A model generated the notes under the pieces. The model did not search any database, was not told where the DNA came from, and saw nothing but the letters and a program-made list of their open reading frames with translations. Shown here piece after piece: positions 49,915-59,287 of a DNA stretch of 64,000 bases. The stretch spans positions 1-64,000 of the forward strand of contig NZ_JACBXD010000021.1 of NCBI RefSeq assembly GCF_013870525.1, written 5' to 3'. Position 1 is the stretch's first letter; every line of letters starts with the position of its first letter. A program made the translations under genes and the position numbers. Source of the DNA: Amycolatopsis pittospori (GTDB lineage: Bacteria > Actinomycetota > Actinomycetes > Mycobacteriales > Pseudonocardiaceae).

Positions 49915-51081
49915 TTGTATCGGGATTCCAAGCCGCCCCGGCGGGACTGGCAGAACATCGTCGAAGAGCAGGGCCTCGTCTTCGGCACCCCCGCCCGTGA
50001 CGGCTCCGGCAAGTCCAGGCCGTACTGGGACGAGTCGGTCCACTACGTCTTCGACATGGACGAGATCCTGTCCGTCGAGGCGGACGTCGAACTGCTGCAC
50101 TCGATGTGCCTCGAAGCCGTCGACAACGTGGTGACCACCGAGCAGTACCACCGCTTCGGTATCCCCGAGTGGGTCTGGCCGCATATCGCCGAGTCGTGGA
50201 AGCGGCAGGATCCGCACGTCTACGGCCGGTTCGATCTGCGCTACGACGGCAAGAGCCCGGCGAAGCTGCTGGAGTACAACGCCGACACCCCGACCTCGCT
50301 GCTCGAGGCCGCGGTGCTGCAGTGGCATTGGAAGACCTCGGTCTTCCCGGACGACGACCAGTGGAACTCGATTCACGAGAAGCTGGTCGAGCGTTGGGGC
50401 GAACTCGCCGAAAAGCTGCCGTCGAACGAGCTGCACTTCACCTGGTCGTCCGCGGATCCGTCCGGTGAGGACCACGTGACGACGGCCTACCTGCAGGAGA
50501 CCGCGGCCGAAGCCGGACTCGACACCGTCGGCCTGTCGATCGAGGAGATCGGCTGGGACCCGGTGCTCAAGCGGTTCGTCGACCTCGAAGAGGCGCAGAT
50601 GGCGACCGTGGTGAAGCTCTACCCGTGGGAATGGGTGGTCGACGAGGAGTTCGGCCGCTTCGCCGTCGAGACCATGCCGCGCACGCTGTGGGTCGAGCCG
50701 CTGTGGAAGATGATCCTCTCCAACAAGACGCTGCTCGCGATCCTGTGGGAGAACTACCCGGGGCACCCGAACCTGCTGCCCGCCTTCGCCGACGACCCCG
50801 GCCTGCTGACGGAATACGTCCGCAAGCCGAAACTCGGCCGCGAGGGCGCGAACGTGCAGATCGTCGCCACCGGGTACGAGACGCAGACCGACGGCGTCTA
50901 CGGCGCCGAAGGGTACGTCTACCAGGCGTTCGACCCGCTTCCGGAGTTCCAGGGTTACCGGCCCGCGCTGGGCGCGTGGATCGTCGGGGACCACGCCGCC
51001 GGTCTCGGTATCCGCGAGACCGCGGGTCTCGTTACGGACGACGGTGCGGCATTCGTCCCGCACCGCATCCGCGAGACGTGA
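49915..51081 (+). CDS. Glutathionylspermidine-synthase-like ATP-grasp ligase (YgiC/YjfC family)
   Basis: A 388-residue ATP-grasp enzyme. FDLRYDGKSPAKLLEYNADTPTSLLEAAVLQW (about 103-135), VVKLYPWEW and KPKLGREGANVQIV near 300 carry nucleotide and Mg residues of the GSP_synth family. The amidase half of true glutathionylspermidine synthase is absent, so it should only form an amide bond, probably to a peptide or protein partner. TTG 49915 directly follows the YgiB stop, indicating coupling. The substrate is unknown. Confidence 0.92.
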   Translation: MYRDSKPPRRDWQNIVEEQGLVFGTPARDGSGKSRPYWDESVHYVFDMDEILSVEADVELLHSMCLEAVDNVVTTEQYHRFGIPEWVWPHIAESWKRQDPHVYGRFDLRYDGKSPAKLLEYNADTPTSLLEAAVLQWHWKTSVFPDDDQWNSIHEKLVERWGELAEKLPSNELHFTWSSADPSGEDHVTTAYLQETAAEAGLDTVGLSIEEIGWDPVLKRFVDLEEAQMATVVKLYPWEWVVDEEFGRFAVETMPRTLWVEPLWKMILSNKTLLAILWENYPGHPNLLPAFADDPGLLTEYVRKPKLGREGANVQIVATGYETQTDGVYGAEGYVYQAFDPLPEFQGYRPALGAWIVGDHAAGLGIRETAGLVTDDGAAFVPHRIRET

Positions 51082-51135
51082 TAGAAGCAACCGCACAAAC
51101 CTGACATTCTCGACCCGTACCTCTGGAGAACCCCT

Positions 51136-51588
51136 GTGACCACCACCCTTGCGCTGTCCGACACGTTCGGCTCCGACCTCGTGCGAGGGATCGGCGCGAT
51201 CCTGCTGTACGGCGTCGTCGGCCTGCTGCTGATGTTCGCCGGCTTCTGGGCGATCGACTGGACCACGCCCGGCAAGCTGTCCCAGCTGGTCACCCGTGGC
51301 CTGCCGAACGCGGTGATCGTCACCGCGTCGGGGCTGCTGTCGATGGCGTTCATCGTCGTCGTGGCGATCGCGAACTCCGCCAGCGACCTCACCGAGGGCC
51401 TGATCACCTCGCTGGTCTACGGCCTGCTCGGCATCGTGGTCCAGGTGCTGGCCGTCCGGCTGCTGGAGTGGGCGACCCGCATCGACGTCCGTTCGACCAT
51501 CGAGAGCGACAAGTTCGCCCCGGTCAGCGTCGTCGTCGCGGCCGCGCACCTCGCCCTCGGCCTGGTCGTGGCCGTCGGCATTTCGTGA
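51136..51588 (+). CDS. DUF350 membrane protein (YjfL-like)
   Basis: A 150-residue four-segment membrane protein with two DUF350 repeats (about 15-75 and 80-150; IGAILLYGVVGLLLMFAGFWAIDWTTPG and SLVYGLLGIVVQVLAVRLL). Starts at GTG 51136 with a GGAG-like site. It is third in the YgiB-YgiC-DUF350 cluster, an association repeated in other bacteria, and would localise the ligase product at the membrane. Confidence 0.9.
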   Translation: MTTTLALSDTFGSDLVRGIGAILLYGVVGLLLMFAGFWAIDWTTPGKLSQLVTRGLPNAVIVTASGLLSMAFIVVVAIANSASDLTEGLITSLVYGLLGIVVQVLAVRLLEWATRIDVRSTIESDKFAPVSVVVAAAHLALGLVVAVGIS

Positions 51589-51644
51589 TCTTTCGGACCT
51601 TCTGAAACCGGCATCGGCGCACGATTCCCACTACCGTGGGAGTC

Positions 51645-52550
51645 GTGCGCCTTTTGAGGACACCGGACGACCGGTTCTCGGACCTGCCCGACTTCGACTT
51701 CGAACCGCGCTACGCGGAGCTCGTCGACCTTCACGGCGGCGTGATCAGAGTGGGTTACGTGGAGGCCGGACCCGAGGATGGGCCGCCCGTTCTCCTGCTG
51801 CACGGCGAGCCCACCTGGTCCTATCTCTATCGCAAGGTCATCCCGGTGCTCGCCGACGCCGGACTGCGCGCGATCGCGCCCGACCTGGTCGGCTTCGGCC
51901 GTTCCGACAAGCCCGGCGACATGGTGGACCACACCTACCAGCGGCACGTCGAGTGGATGCGCGCGTTCGCCTTCGACGTCCTCGACCTTCGTGAAGTGAC
52001 GCTGGTCGGCCAGGACTGGGGCGGTTTGATCGGCCTGCGGCTGGTCGCCGAGAACCCCGACCGCTTCGCCCGCGTCGTCGCGGCCAACACCGGCCTTCCC
52101 GCCGGCGACACGGACATGCCCGAGATCTGGCACAAGTTCCGCGAGACCGTCGAAGAGGCCCAGGTCCTCGACATCGGCCGCTTCGTACAGTCGGGTTGCC
52201 AGACCAAGTTGTCGGAAGAGGTCCGCGCCGCCTACGACGCGCCCTTCCCGAACGAGATGTACAAGGCCGCGCCGCGCGCGATGCCGTCGCTGGTGCCGAT
52301 CACGCCGGAAGACCCGGCCTCGGCCGCCAACCGGGCCGCGCTGAAGGTGCTCGCGGAACTGAACAAGCCGTTCCTGGTCTCGTTCTCCGACGGCGACCCG
52401 ATCACCGCGCCCTGGGGCCTCGAACTGCGGGGCTCGATGCGCGGCGCCCGTGAACTCGAGCATCCGACCATCACCGGCGCCGGTCACTTCCTCCAGGAGG
52501 ACGCCGGGGCCCGCCTCGGCGAGGTCATCGCGCGCTTCGTAAACTCCTAG
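51645..52550 (+). CDS. Haloalkane dehalogenase-like alpha/beta hydrolase
   Basis: A protein of about 301 residues in subfamily HLD-I. LLHGEPTWSYLYR (about 51-63) is the oxyanion and halide-binding loop, VGQDWGGLIG holds nucleophile Asp124 followed by Trp125, DPITAP near 255 is the acid region and GAGHFLQED near 280 the catalytic His. It would release halide from haloalkanes; activity on natural epoxide or ester substrates is possible. GTG 51645 gives VRLLRTPDDRF as in relatives; GTG 51636 is an alternative. It converges on the aminotransferase across a palindrome. Confidence 0.9.
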   Translation: MRLLRTPDDRFSDLPDFDFEPRYAELVDLHGGVIRVGYVEAGPEDGPPVLLLHGEPTWSYLYRKVIPVLADAGLRAIAPDLVGFGRSDKPGDMVDHTYQRHVEWMRAFAFDVLDLREVTLVGQDWGGLIGLRLVAENPDRFARVVAANTGLPAGDTDMPEIWHKFRETVEEAQVLDIGRFVQSGCQTKLSEEVRAAYDAPFPNEMYKAAPRAMPSLVPITPEDPASAANRAALKVLAELNKPFLVSFSDGDPITAPWGLELRGSMRGARELEHPTITGAGHFLQEDAGARLGEVIARFVNS

Positions 52551-52553
52551 CCC

Positions 52554-52610
52554 GTGCAATGAACGGCTCGTTACTTGCAAATTTTGCAAGTAACGAGCCG
52601 TTCATTGCAC
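52554..52610. repeat. Perfect palindromic repeat, ATGAACGG type; probable bidirectional terminator
   Basis: Two perfectly complementary 27-base arms (52554-52580 and 52584-52610) with a 3-base loop begin GTGCAATGAACGGCTCG. It starts 4 bases after the dehalogenase stop and ends 15 bases before the aminotransferase stop. The unit ATGAACGG is shared with the element inside cydDC at 26253-26305. Confidence 0.9.
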
Positions 52611-52624
52611 GGGGTACGGGGCCG

Positions 52625-53908
52625 TCAGGAGATCGCGGACAGCGAGTCCACGATGATCCCGAGCCCCTCGGCGGCCTCGTCGGCCGTGAGCGTCATCGGC
52701 GGAGCGATCCGCAGGACGTTGCCGTGCAGCCCGCCCTTGCCGATCAGCAGCCCGCGTGCCTTGGTCTCCTCCATCATCCGCGCCGCCGCCTGGGTGTCCG
52801 GTTCCATGCCGCCCGGTTTCACCAGTTCGACGCCGATCATCAGGCCCTTGCCGCGGACGTCCCCGATCAGGGGATTCCCGGCCGCGCGCAGGCCGGTGAG
52901 GAGTTCGTTGCCGCGGGCGAGCGCGTTGGCCTGGAGGTCGTGGTCGGCGATGTGGTCGAGGACCGCGGCCGCGCCTGCCATGGCGACCGGGTTGCCGCCG
53001 AAGGTCGAGATCGAGTTCGCGGTGAGGCAGTCGACGAGGTCGCCGCGCGCCACGAGACCACCGATCGCGAGACCGTTGCCGAGGCCCTTCGCGAAGGTCA
53101 TCGCGTCGGGGACGACGTCGTGCGCCTGGATCCCCCAGTAGTGTTCCCCGGTCCGGCCCCAGCCGGTCTGGACCTCGTCGGAGATGAACAAGATCCCGTA
53201 CTGGTCGAGGACCTCCTTCATCGCCTTGAACAGGCCGTCCGGCGGTGAGCTGAAGCCGCCGACGCCCTGGATCGGCTCGGCGATCATGCAGGCGACGTCG
53301 CCCGAAGTGCCCGTCTCCAGCACGTCGACCAGGTCCGCGACGCAGGCGTCGATGTACTCCGTGTCCGAAAGCGCCCGGAAGGGGCTCCGATATCGGTAGC
53401 CGCCGTGGACGTAGCTCACCTTCACCGGGCTGAGCGACGACGCCGACCAGCCGCGGTTGCCCGTGATGCCGACCGTCGCGAACGAGCGCCCGTGGTACGA
53501 GTTCCGCATCGCCAGCACCTGGTTGCTGCGCCGGTACTGGGTGGCGAGCATCAGCGCGGTGTCGTTGGCCTCGGTCCCGGAGTTGGTGAAGAACACCTTC
53601 GCGTCCGGGATGCCGGAGAGCTTCGCGATGCGCTCGGCCAATTCGACCTGCGAGCGGATCAGGTACAGCGTCGAGGTGTGCAGGATCCCGGTGTCGAGTT
53701 GCTTGCGCACGGCGTCACTGATCGCCGAGACGTCGTAGCCCATCGAGTTCGTCAGGATGCCGGCGAAGAAGTCGAGGTAGCTGCGCCCTGTCGAGTCGAT
53801 GACCCGGCGGTCCTGCGCGTGCACGATCTCGATCGGCTCGTCGTAATAGAGCGCGAGCCACGACGGGAGTACCGCCTTGTGCCGCGCCAGCAGGTCCGCA
53901 TCGGTCAT
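52625..53908 (-). CDS. Class III aminotransferase
   Basis: A 427-residue PLP enzyme of the omega-aminotransferase/AGXT2-like group. [14 protein letters not shown] (about 110-123), [26 protein letters not shown] with the PLP-contacting Asp near 232, and the Schiff-base Lys in [10 protein letters not shown] near 265 are clear. The substrate (GABA, beta-alanine or a diamine derivative) is not determined. ATG 53906-53908. It stands alone, with serS divergent. Confidence 0.93.
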   Translation of the reverse strand: MTDADLLARHKAVLPSWLALYYDEPIEIVHAQDRRVIDSTGRSYLDFFAGILTNSMGYDVSAISDAVRKQLDTGILHTSTLYLIRSQVELAERIAKLSGIPDAKVFFTNSGTEANDTALMLATQYRRSNQVLAMRNSYHGRSFATVGITGNRGWSASSLSPVKVSYVHGGYRYRSPFRALSDTEYIDACVADLVDVLETGTSGDVACMIAEPIQGVGGFSSPPDGLFKAMKEVLDQYGILFISDEVQTGWGRTGEHYWGIQAHDVVPDAMTFAKGLGNGLAIGGLVARGDLVDCLTANSISTFGGNPVAMAGAAAVLDHIADHDLQANALARGNELLTGLRAAGNPLIGDVRGKGLMIGVELVKPGGMEPDTQAAARMMEETKARGLLIGKGGLHGNVLRIAPPMTLTADEAAEGLGIIVDSLSAIS

Positions 53909-54085
53909 CGGGTTTCTCCGTCCGCAGCAGGGAATCCGGGGCCGGGCTCAGTATGGGTAGGGCCCGAAACGGGCGACAACGATCAGACTGTCGGGTTATC
54001 CGCGACGGCCCGCACAGTGTGTACGGGAGGGCTACCGGGAAACTGCCTCGAAGTGCGCGAAGGCCACGGACTACCCTCAGTTCTC

Positions 54086-55354
54086 GTGATTGACCCCAGG
54101 ACTCTGCGCGATGACCCGGACGTCGTGCGCGCTTCGCAGCGCGCCCGTGGCGAGGACGAAGGAGTGGTCGACAAGCTGCTCTCCCTCGACTCCCGCCGCC
54201 GGTCTTCGATCGCCGCCGCCAACACGCTGCGCGCCGAGCAGAAGTCGCTGGGCAAACTCGTCCCGAAGGCGCAGGGCGACGAGCGGGCCGCGCTGCTCGC
54301 CAAGGCGAAGGACCTCGCCGCGCAGGTGAAGGCCGCCGAGGTCGAGCAGACCGAGGCATCGGAGGAGTTCGACCAGCTGCACCGAGTGGTGCCGAACCTC
54401 GTCCACCCCGACGCGCCCGAAGGCGGCGAGGACGACTACGTCGTGCTCAAGCACGTCGGCGACCCGAAGAAGTTCGACTTCACGCCGAAGGACCACCTCG
54501 AACTCTGCGAGGGCCTCGGCGCGCTCGACATGGAGCGTGGCGCGAAGGTCTCGGGCTCGCGGTTCTACTTCCTCACCGGCATCGGCGCCCAGCTGCAGCT
54601 CGGCCTGCTGAACATGGCCATCGCGCAGGCGACCGCGAACGGCTTCACCCCGATGATCACGCCGACCCTGGTGCGGCCGGAGATCATGGCGGGCACCGGT
54701 TTCCTCGGCGCGCACTCGTCGGAGGTCTACCGGCTGCGCGACGACGACCTGTACCTCGTCGGTACCTCCGAGGTCCCCCTTGCCGGCTATCACGCCGACG
54801 AGATCCTCGACCTCGGCAAGGGCCCGAAGCGCTACGCGGGCTGGTCGTCCTGCTACCGCCGTGAGGCCGGTTCGTACGGCAAGGACACTCGCGGCATCAT
54901 CCGTGTCCACCAGTTCGACAAGGTCGAGATGTTCGTCTACACGCGTCCCGAGGACGCCGAGACCGAGCACGCGCGCCTGCTGGACTGGGAAGAGCAGATG
55001 CTCGCCAAGATCGAGGTCCCGTACCGGGTGATCGACACCGCCACCGGTGACCTCGGCACCTCGGCGTACCGGAAGTTCGACTGCGAGGCGTGGGTGCCGT
55101 CGCAGGAGGCCTACCGCGAGCTGACCTCGACGTCGAACTGCACGACGTTCCAGGCCCGCCGCCTCGGCATCCGCTACCGCGACGACGACGGCCGCCCGCA
55201 GACCGTCGCCACGCTGAACGGGACGCTCGCCACCACCCGGTGGATCGTCGCGATCCTGGAGAACCACCAGCTCGAAGACGGCTCCGTCCGGGTGCCCGAA
55301 GCGCTCCGCCCCTTCCTCGGCGGAACCGAGGTGCTCACGCCGACATCGAAGTAG
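54086..55354 (+). CDS. serS: Seryl-tRNA synthetase
   Basis: A 422-residue class II synthetase charging tRNA-Ser. N-terminal coiled-coil arm (about 30-100), then the catalytic core with [19 protein letters not shown], motif 2 [21 protein letters not shown] near 272-292 and motif 3 [18 protein letters not shown] near 375-393. GTG 54086 ([15 protein letters not shown]) is chosen; a longer upstream frame is antisense to the aminotransferase. Length matches the family. Confidence 0.98.
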   Translation: MIDPRTLRDDPDVVRASQRARGEDEGVVDKLLSLDSRRRSSIAAANTLRAEQKSLGKLVPKAQGDERAALLAKAKDLAAQVKAAEVEQTEASEEFDQLHRVVPNLVHPDAPEGGEDDYVVLKHVGDPKKFDFTPKDHLELCEGLGALDMERGAKVSGSRFYFLTGIGAQLQLGLLNMAIAQATANGFTPMITPTLVRPEIMAGTGFLGAHSSEVYRLRDDDLYLVGTSEVPLAGYHADEILDLGKGPKRYAGWSSCYRREAGSYGKDTRGIIRVHQFDKVEMFVYTRPEDAETEHARLLDWEEQMLAKIEVPYRVIDTATGDLGTSAYRKFDCEAWVPSQEAYRELTSTSNCTTFQARRLGIRYRDDDGRPQTVATLNGTLATTRWIVAILENHQLEDGSVRVPEALRPFLGGTEVLTPTSK

Positions 55355-55378
55355 GGTCCGCGTCGAGGAGGACCCCGC

Positions 55379-56389
55379 ATGAATCGCCGCAGCAAGCCGA
55401 TCACCGCGATCTTCGCGGCGGTCCTCATGCTCGGCGGATGCGCGCAGACGATCGCGGGTACGGCGTCGCCGGTGCCCGGCCGAGGGCCGGTGCTCACCAA
55501 GGCGGCGCCGTGCTCGTTGCTCACTCCCGAACACGCGGACGCGCTGGCGCTGAAGCTGCCCGGCATCGAGACCAAGGGCAACAAGGCCCAGCTGCTCCCG
55601 CCGATGTGCATGCTGACCGAACGGGACGATTCGCCGCGCGGCGTGCCCCTTTCGATCACATGGAGCGTCGACATCCCGCTGAGCGAGTTCTACGCGGGTG
55701 CCCTGCCGGGGGAGAAGTTCGGCATCGGCGGCTTCACCTGGACGCGGTACGTGTCCCCCCTCGGCCCGACCGCCTGCTCTCTCAGCACCGAACTCGGACC
55801 GGCGTCGTTCGTCGAAATCGGGGGTGAGGCGCAGGCGGGTGCCGCCGAGTCGACGGCGTGCGACCTCGCGCTCGCGGCCGCCCCGGCGATCGCGTCGAGG
55901 CTGCCCGGCGGCGAGCGGAATCCGAAGATCACCGCGCCACCCGGGCAGAAGAAACCCGAGGCCGCCGGTCCGCTGCTGAACGTGGACCCGTGCTCGCTGC
56001 TCAAGCCGGACGAGGCAGCGAAGCTCGCCATCGGCGCGGGCGAGCCCGTCGAGCAGTCCAAGATGGCCAGTCCCGAGGACAAAGGCTGCGAGTGGAAGGA
56101 CTCGGACGGCGAGCAGGGCCAGCGTCCGCTGAACGTGGCGCTCTACCTGGCGACGGCCGTCGCGGACGTCCCCGGTCTCGAAGGCGCCCCGGAGGAACTC
56201 GACCTCGCCGGTCGCAAGTGGACGGTCCGGTTCAAGGCGTCCATGAAGTACTGCACGGCCGCGCTGCCGATCACCGGTTCGTCCACGGTGAAGGTCTCCA
56301 GCGGCCACTGGGACGACGAGAAGAAGGCCTGTGACCTGCTGCGGGCCGCGCTCCCGATGGTGAGCGCGGCGCTGCCCGCCGGTTCGTGA
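55379..56389 (+). CDS. DUF3558-type lipoprotein, copy 1
   Basis: A 336-residue lipoprotein: lipobox LGGC with Cys21, then two DUF3558-like repeats (about 40-175 and 195-335), each opening with Pro-Cys (APCSLLTPEHADAL; DPCSLLKPDEAAKL). This actinobacterial family has unknown function. ATG 55379 follows GAGGAGG at proper spacing, 24 bases after serS. Copy 2 lies directly downstream. Confidence 0.88.
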   Translation: MNRRSKPITAIFAAVLMLGGCAQTIAGTASPVPGRGPVLTKAAPCSLLTPEHADALALKLPGIETKGNKAQLLPPMCMLTERDDSPRGVPLSITWSVDIPLSEFYAGALPGEKFGIGGFTWTRYVSPLGPTACSLSTELGPASFVEIGGEAQAGAAESTACDLALAAAPAIASRLPGGERNPKITAPPGQKKPEAAGPLLNVDPCSLLKPDEAAKLAIGAGEPVEQSKMASPEDKGCEWKDSDGEQGQRPLNVALYLATAVADVPGLEGAPEELDLAGRKWTVRFKASMKYCTAALPITGSSTVKVSSGHWDDEKKACDLLRAALPMVSAALPAGS

Positions 56390-56436
56390 ACGGCGGCCGC
56401 GCACAAGTAGTGTGCGAGCCGATGAGGAGGGGACGC

Positions 56437-57429
56437 ATGCGGTTTCGGAATTCGCTCGCGATCGGGCTGGCGGCGCTGGTGCTCGGCGGCTGCACGTCGA
56501 CGATCGGCGGTTCGGCGGCGCCGGTGCCCGGACAGGGACCGGTGATCACGAAGGCCGAGCCGTGCAAATTGCTGTCGCAGCAGCAGGCGGACGCCCTCGG
56601 CGTCACCTTCCCGGGCAAGGAGCGTCCGGCGAAGCCCCAGCAGAAGATCCCCGGGGTCTGCCGGTTCCAGGAACTGGAGGACGCGCCGGCCGGTGTCGCG
56701 CTGGAGGTCTCGCAGAGCAAGGACCTGTCGGCGGAGGACTACTACGCCGGTGCTCTGCCGGGCGAGAAGTTCGGCGTCGGCGGGTTCACCTGGACGCGGT
56801 ACGCGACCGTCCTCGGCCCGAGTTACTGCTCGCTGTCCACCGAACTCGACGCGAAGACGTTCATCGAGGTCTCCAGCGACGCCCCGGGCGACGACGACAG
56901 CAAGGCGTGCGACCTGGCGAAGGCCGCGCTCCCCGCGGTCGCCTCGCATCTGCCCGGCGGGCAGCAGGATCCGCAGATCACCGCGCCCCCGGGCCAGAAG
57001 CCGATCGAGCCGTCCGGGCCGCTGGTGAGTGTCGACCCGTGCACGCTGCTGAAGCCCGACCAGGCCGCCCAGTTCAAACTCGCCGCCGCCCGGCCGATGA
57101 ACGGTTCGTCCAACGACCCGAAGAACGGCTGCCAGTGGGACGACACCGACGGCGAGGACGGCAAGAAGGCACTCGACCTCTGGGTCTACACGGCGACCAA
57201 GACCGAGGACGTTCCAGGCCTCGACGGCACTCCCGCCGAGCAGATGGTGAACGGCAAGAAGTGGATCGTCTACTCGGCTCCGGACAGCCCTCTCTGCGTC
57301 GCGCTCTACCCGGTCACCCCGACCTCGGCGATCAAGCTCGACACCGGTGACCTCACCGACAAGGCGAAGGCCTGCGAGATCCCTCAGGCCGTGATGCCGC
57401 TCGTGACCGCGAACGCGCCCGCCGCCTAG
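56437..57429 (+). CDS. DUF3558-type lipoprotein, copy 2
   Basis: A 330-residue paralog of the preceding protein: lipobox LGGC with Cys19, repeats opening EPCKLLSQQQADAL and DPCTLLKPDQAAQF, and the shared segment YAGALPGEKFGVGGFTWTRY. Landmarks fall at the same places, so this is a tandem duplication. ATG 56437 is chosen for GAGGAGGGG upstream; ATG 56422 lies inside that site. It converges on lhgO with a 4-base overlap. Confidence 0.88.
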   Translation: MRFRNSLAIGLAALVLGGCTSTIGGSAAPVPGQGPVITKAEPCKLLSQQQADALGVTFPGKERPAKPQQKIPGVCRFQELEDAPAGVALEVSQSKDLSAEDYYAGALPGEKFGVGGFTWTRYATVLGPSYCSLSTELDAKTFIEVSSDAPGDDDSKACDLAKAALPAVASHLPGGQQDPQITAPPGQKPIEPSGPLVSVDPCTLLKPDQAAQFKLAAARPMNGSSNDPKNGCQWDDTDGEDGKKALDLWVYTATKTEDVPGLDGTPAEQMVNGKKWIVYSAPDSPLCVALYPVTPTSAIKLDTGDLTDKAKACEIPQAVMPLVTANAPAA

Positions 57430-58610
57430 GCGGACACCTCGTCGGCGATGTACTTGGCGATCTCCAGCGCGCTGGTCGCCGCCGGTGAGGGCGCGTTGAG
57501 GACGTGCACCTGGTTTCGCGCGGTTTCGATCAGGAAGTCGTCGACGAGCGCGCCGTCCGGGCGCAGCGCCTGTGCCCGGACGCCGGAGCCGTGCCGCACG
57601 ATGTCGTCCTCGGTGACGGCGGGGACGAGCCGGGCGAGGCTCTCGGCGAAACGGCGGCGGGAGAACGAGCGGCGGACCTCGTCGAGCCCGGTCGGGTACG
57701 CGTACTTGCGCGCGAGCCGCCAGACGCCGGGGAACCGGGCGACCTCGGCGAGGTCCTTCGCGGAGACGTCACGCCAGGTGTAGCCCTCACGGCGCAGCGC
57801 GAGCACCGCGTTGGGGCCGGCGTGCACGCTGCCGTCGAGCATGCGGGTCAGGTGCACGCCGAGGAACGGCAGCGACGCGTCCGGGACCGGGTAGATCAGG
57901 CCGCGCACCAGATGGCGGCGTTCGGGTTTCAGTTCGTAGTACTCGCCGCGGAACGGCACGATCCGCGCGCTCGGGGTGAGCCCGGCGAGCCGGGCGACGC
58001 GGTCCGCGTGCAGGCCCGCGCAGTTGACGAGGGCGTCCGCCTGGACGACGTCGTCGCCGGTCGCCACCTCGACGCCGCCGTCGCGGGCCGCGCGGATCCC
58101 CAGTGCCGGCGCGTTCAGGCGGAGGTCGGCGTCGGATTCGTCGAGCAGGCGCACCAGTGCGGTGCAGACCGCGGGGAAGTCGATGATGCCGGTGGATTCA
58201 ACGCGCAGCGCGGCGACGCAGGAGACCTCGGGTTCGTACTCGCGGGCTTCGCTCGGGGTGATCAGCTTCGCCGGGACGCCGTTCGCTTCGGCCCGCTCGG
58301 CGAGCACCCTCAGCGCGGGGAGTTCGGCTTCGGAGGTGGCGACGACGAGTTTGCCGCAGACCTCCACCGGCACCCCGTACTGCCGTGCGAAGTCCACAAT
58401 GGACCGGTTGCCCGCGGTGGACATCCTGGCCTTGAAGGATCCCGGCTTGTAGTAGAGCCCCGCGTGCACGACGTTCGAGTTGTGCCCGGTCTGATGGGCC
58501 GCCCAGCGGTCCTCCTTTTCGAGCACCGTGACGTCCAGGCCTCGTTTGGTCAGCTCCCAGGCCACGGCGAGACCGACGATCCCGCCCCCGATTACCACGA
58601 CAGTGCGCAC
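57426..58610 (-). CDS. lhgO: L-2-hydroxyglutarate oxidase
   Basis: A 394-residue FAD enzyme of the DAO family oxidising L-2-hydroxyglutarate to 2-oxoglutarate. Rossmann motif VVVIGGGIVGLAVAWEL at residues 4-20, then the family block QTGHNSNVVHAGLYYKPGS and LVNCAGLHADRVA, GPNAVLAL near 265. It starts at GTG 58608-58610, opposite the TetR gene with twin operators between, the nearer 26 bases away. Confidence 0.93.
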   Translation of the reverse strand: MRTVVVIGGGIVGLAVAWELTKRGLDVTVLEKEDRWAAHQTGHNSNVVHAGLYYKPGSFKARMSTAGNRSIVDFARQYGVPVEVCGKLVVATSEAELPALRVLAERAEANGVPAKLITPSEAREYEPEVSCVAALRVESTGIIDFPAVCTALVRLLDESDADLRLNAPALGIRAARDGGVEVATGDDVVQADALVNCAGLHADRVARLAGLTPSARIVPFRGEYYELKPERRHLVRGLIYPVPDASLPFLGVHLTRMLDGSVHAGPNAVLALRREGYTWRDVSAKDLAEVARFPGVWRLARKYAYPTGLDEVRRSFSRRRFAESLARLVPAVTEDDIVRHGSGVRAQALRPDGALVDDFLIETARNQVHVLNAPSPAATSALEIAKYIADEVSA

Positions 58611-58635
58611 GATCGACCAGGTTACCCGGAGCGCT

Positions 58636-58684
58636 ACCTGACAGTCGTCAGGTTAGGTGGTAGCGTACCTGACCGATGTCAGGT
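58636..58684. promoter_or_regulatory. Twin palindromic operators and promoter of TetR/lhgO region
   Basis: Two perfect copies of ACCTGAC-N4-GTCAGGT (58636-58653 and 58667-58684) are spaced 31 bases start to start, about three helical turns. CTGACA (58638-58643) and TAGCGT (58661-58666) form a -35/-10 pair with a 17-base spacer. The second operator covers the ATG of the TetR gene, the first its -35. Autorepression and control of divergent lhgO are predicted. Confidence 0.82.
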
Positions 58685-59287
58685 AAGAGGCTGAGCCGAG
58701 ACGAACGCCGGGAGCGGATCCTGGCCGCGGCCGCGGGGGTGTTCGCCGCCTCCGGGTACGACGGGGCCGGGATGCGCGAGGTCGCGACGGCGGCCGGGAT
58801 CAGCACGCCTGTCCTCTACGACCACTTCCCGTCCAAGGCGCGGCTGTACGCCGGGCTGCTTGAGTCCGAAGTGGACAGTCTGCTGGCCGGCTGGGACGCG
58901 CTGCCGCCGTCGGACACCGCCGAGGAGCTGCTGCGTGCCCGGGTCGCCGCGATCTTCGCCTGGATGGAGACGAACGAACGCGGCTGGCGGATGATCTTCG
59001 CCGAGACGCCGTCGGATCCCGACGTCGCCGAAGTCCACCGGCGCGGTCAGGCCAGGGCCACCGGGCAGCTGACCGGCGTTTTCGCGCAGGTCCCCGGTCT
59101 GAAGCTGACCGCGGACCTGCCGCGCGAACGCGCGAACGAAGCCCTCGCCGAAGCCGCGAAAAGCGCGCTGAACGCCATCGCCACCTGGTGGTGGAGCAAC
59201 CGTGACATCCCGCGAGAGCAGGTCGTCGCGCTCACGACGGATCTGCTGTGGCGCGGTCTGGGGAACCTGATCCAGGAGGACTTATGA
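58676..59287 (+). CDS. TetR/AcrR family regulator
   Basis: A 203-residue repressor. The N-terminal HTH is at about 8-55 (ERILAAAAGVFAASGYDGAGMREVATAAGISTPVLYDHFPSKARLY is the family pattern). The C-terminal ligand domain is helical. ATG 58676 sits inside the second operator, so the transcript is probably nearly leaderless. It overlaps the next gene by 4 bases. The twin operators make autoregulation likely; lhgO is the probable second target. Confidence 0.93.
   Translation: MSGKRLSRDERRERILAAAAGVFAASGYDGAGMREVATAAGISTPVLYDHFPSKARLYAGLLESEVDSLLAGWDALPPSDTAEELLRARVAAIFAWMETNERGWRMIFAETPSDPDVAEVHRRGQARATGQLTGVFAQVPGLKLTADLPRERANEALAEAAKSALNAIATWWWSNRDIPREQVVALTTDLLWRGLGNLIQEDL

Noticed and set aside
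54077..56404. 775-codon antisense frame across serS and a DUF3558 gene
   Set aside because: It is the reverse of clearly conserved genes, has arginine- and glycine-rich shadow composition and no start site; a by-product of high G+C.
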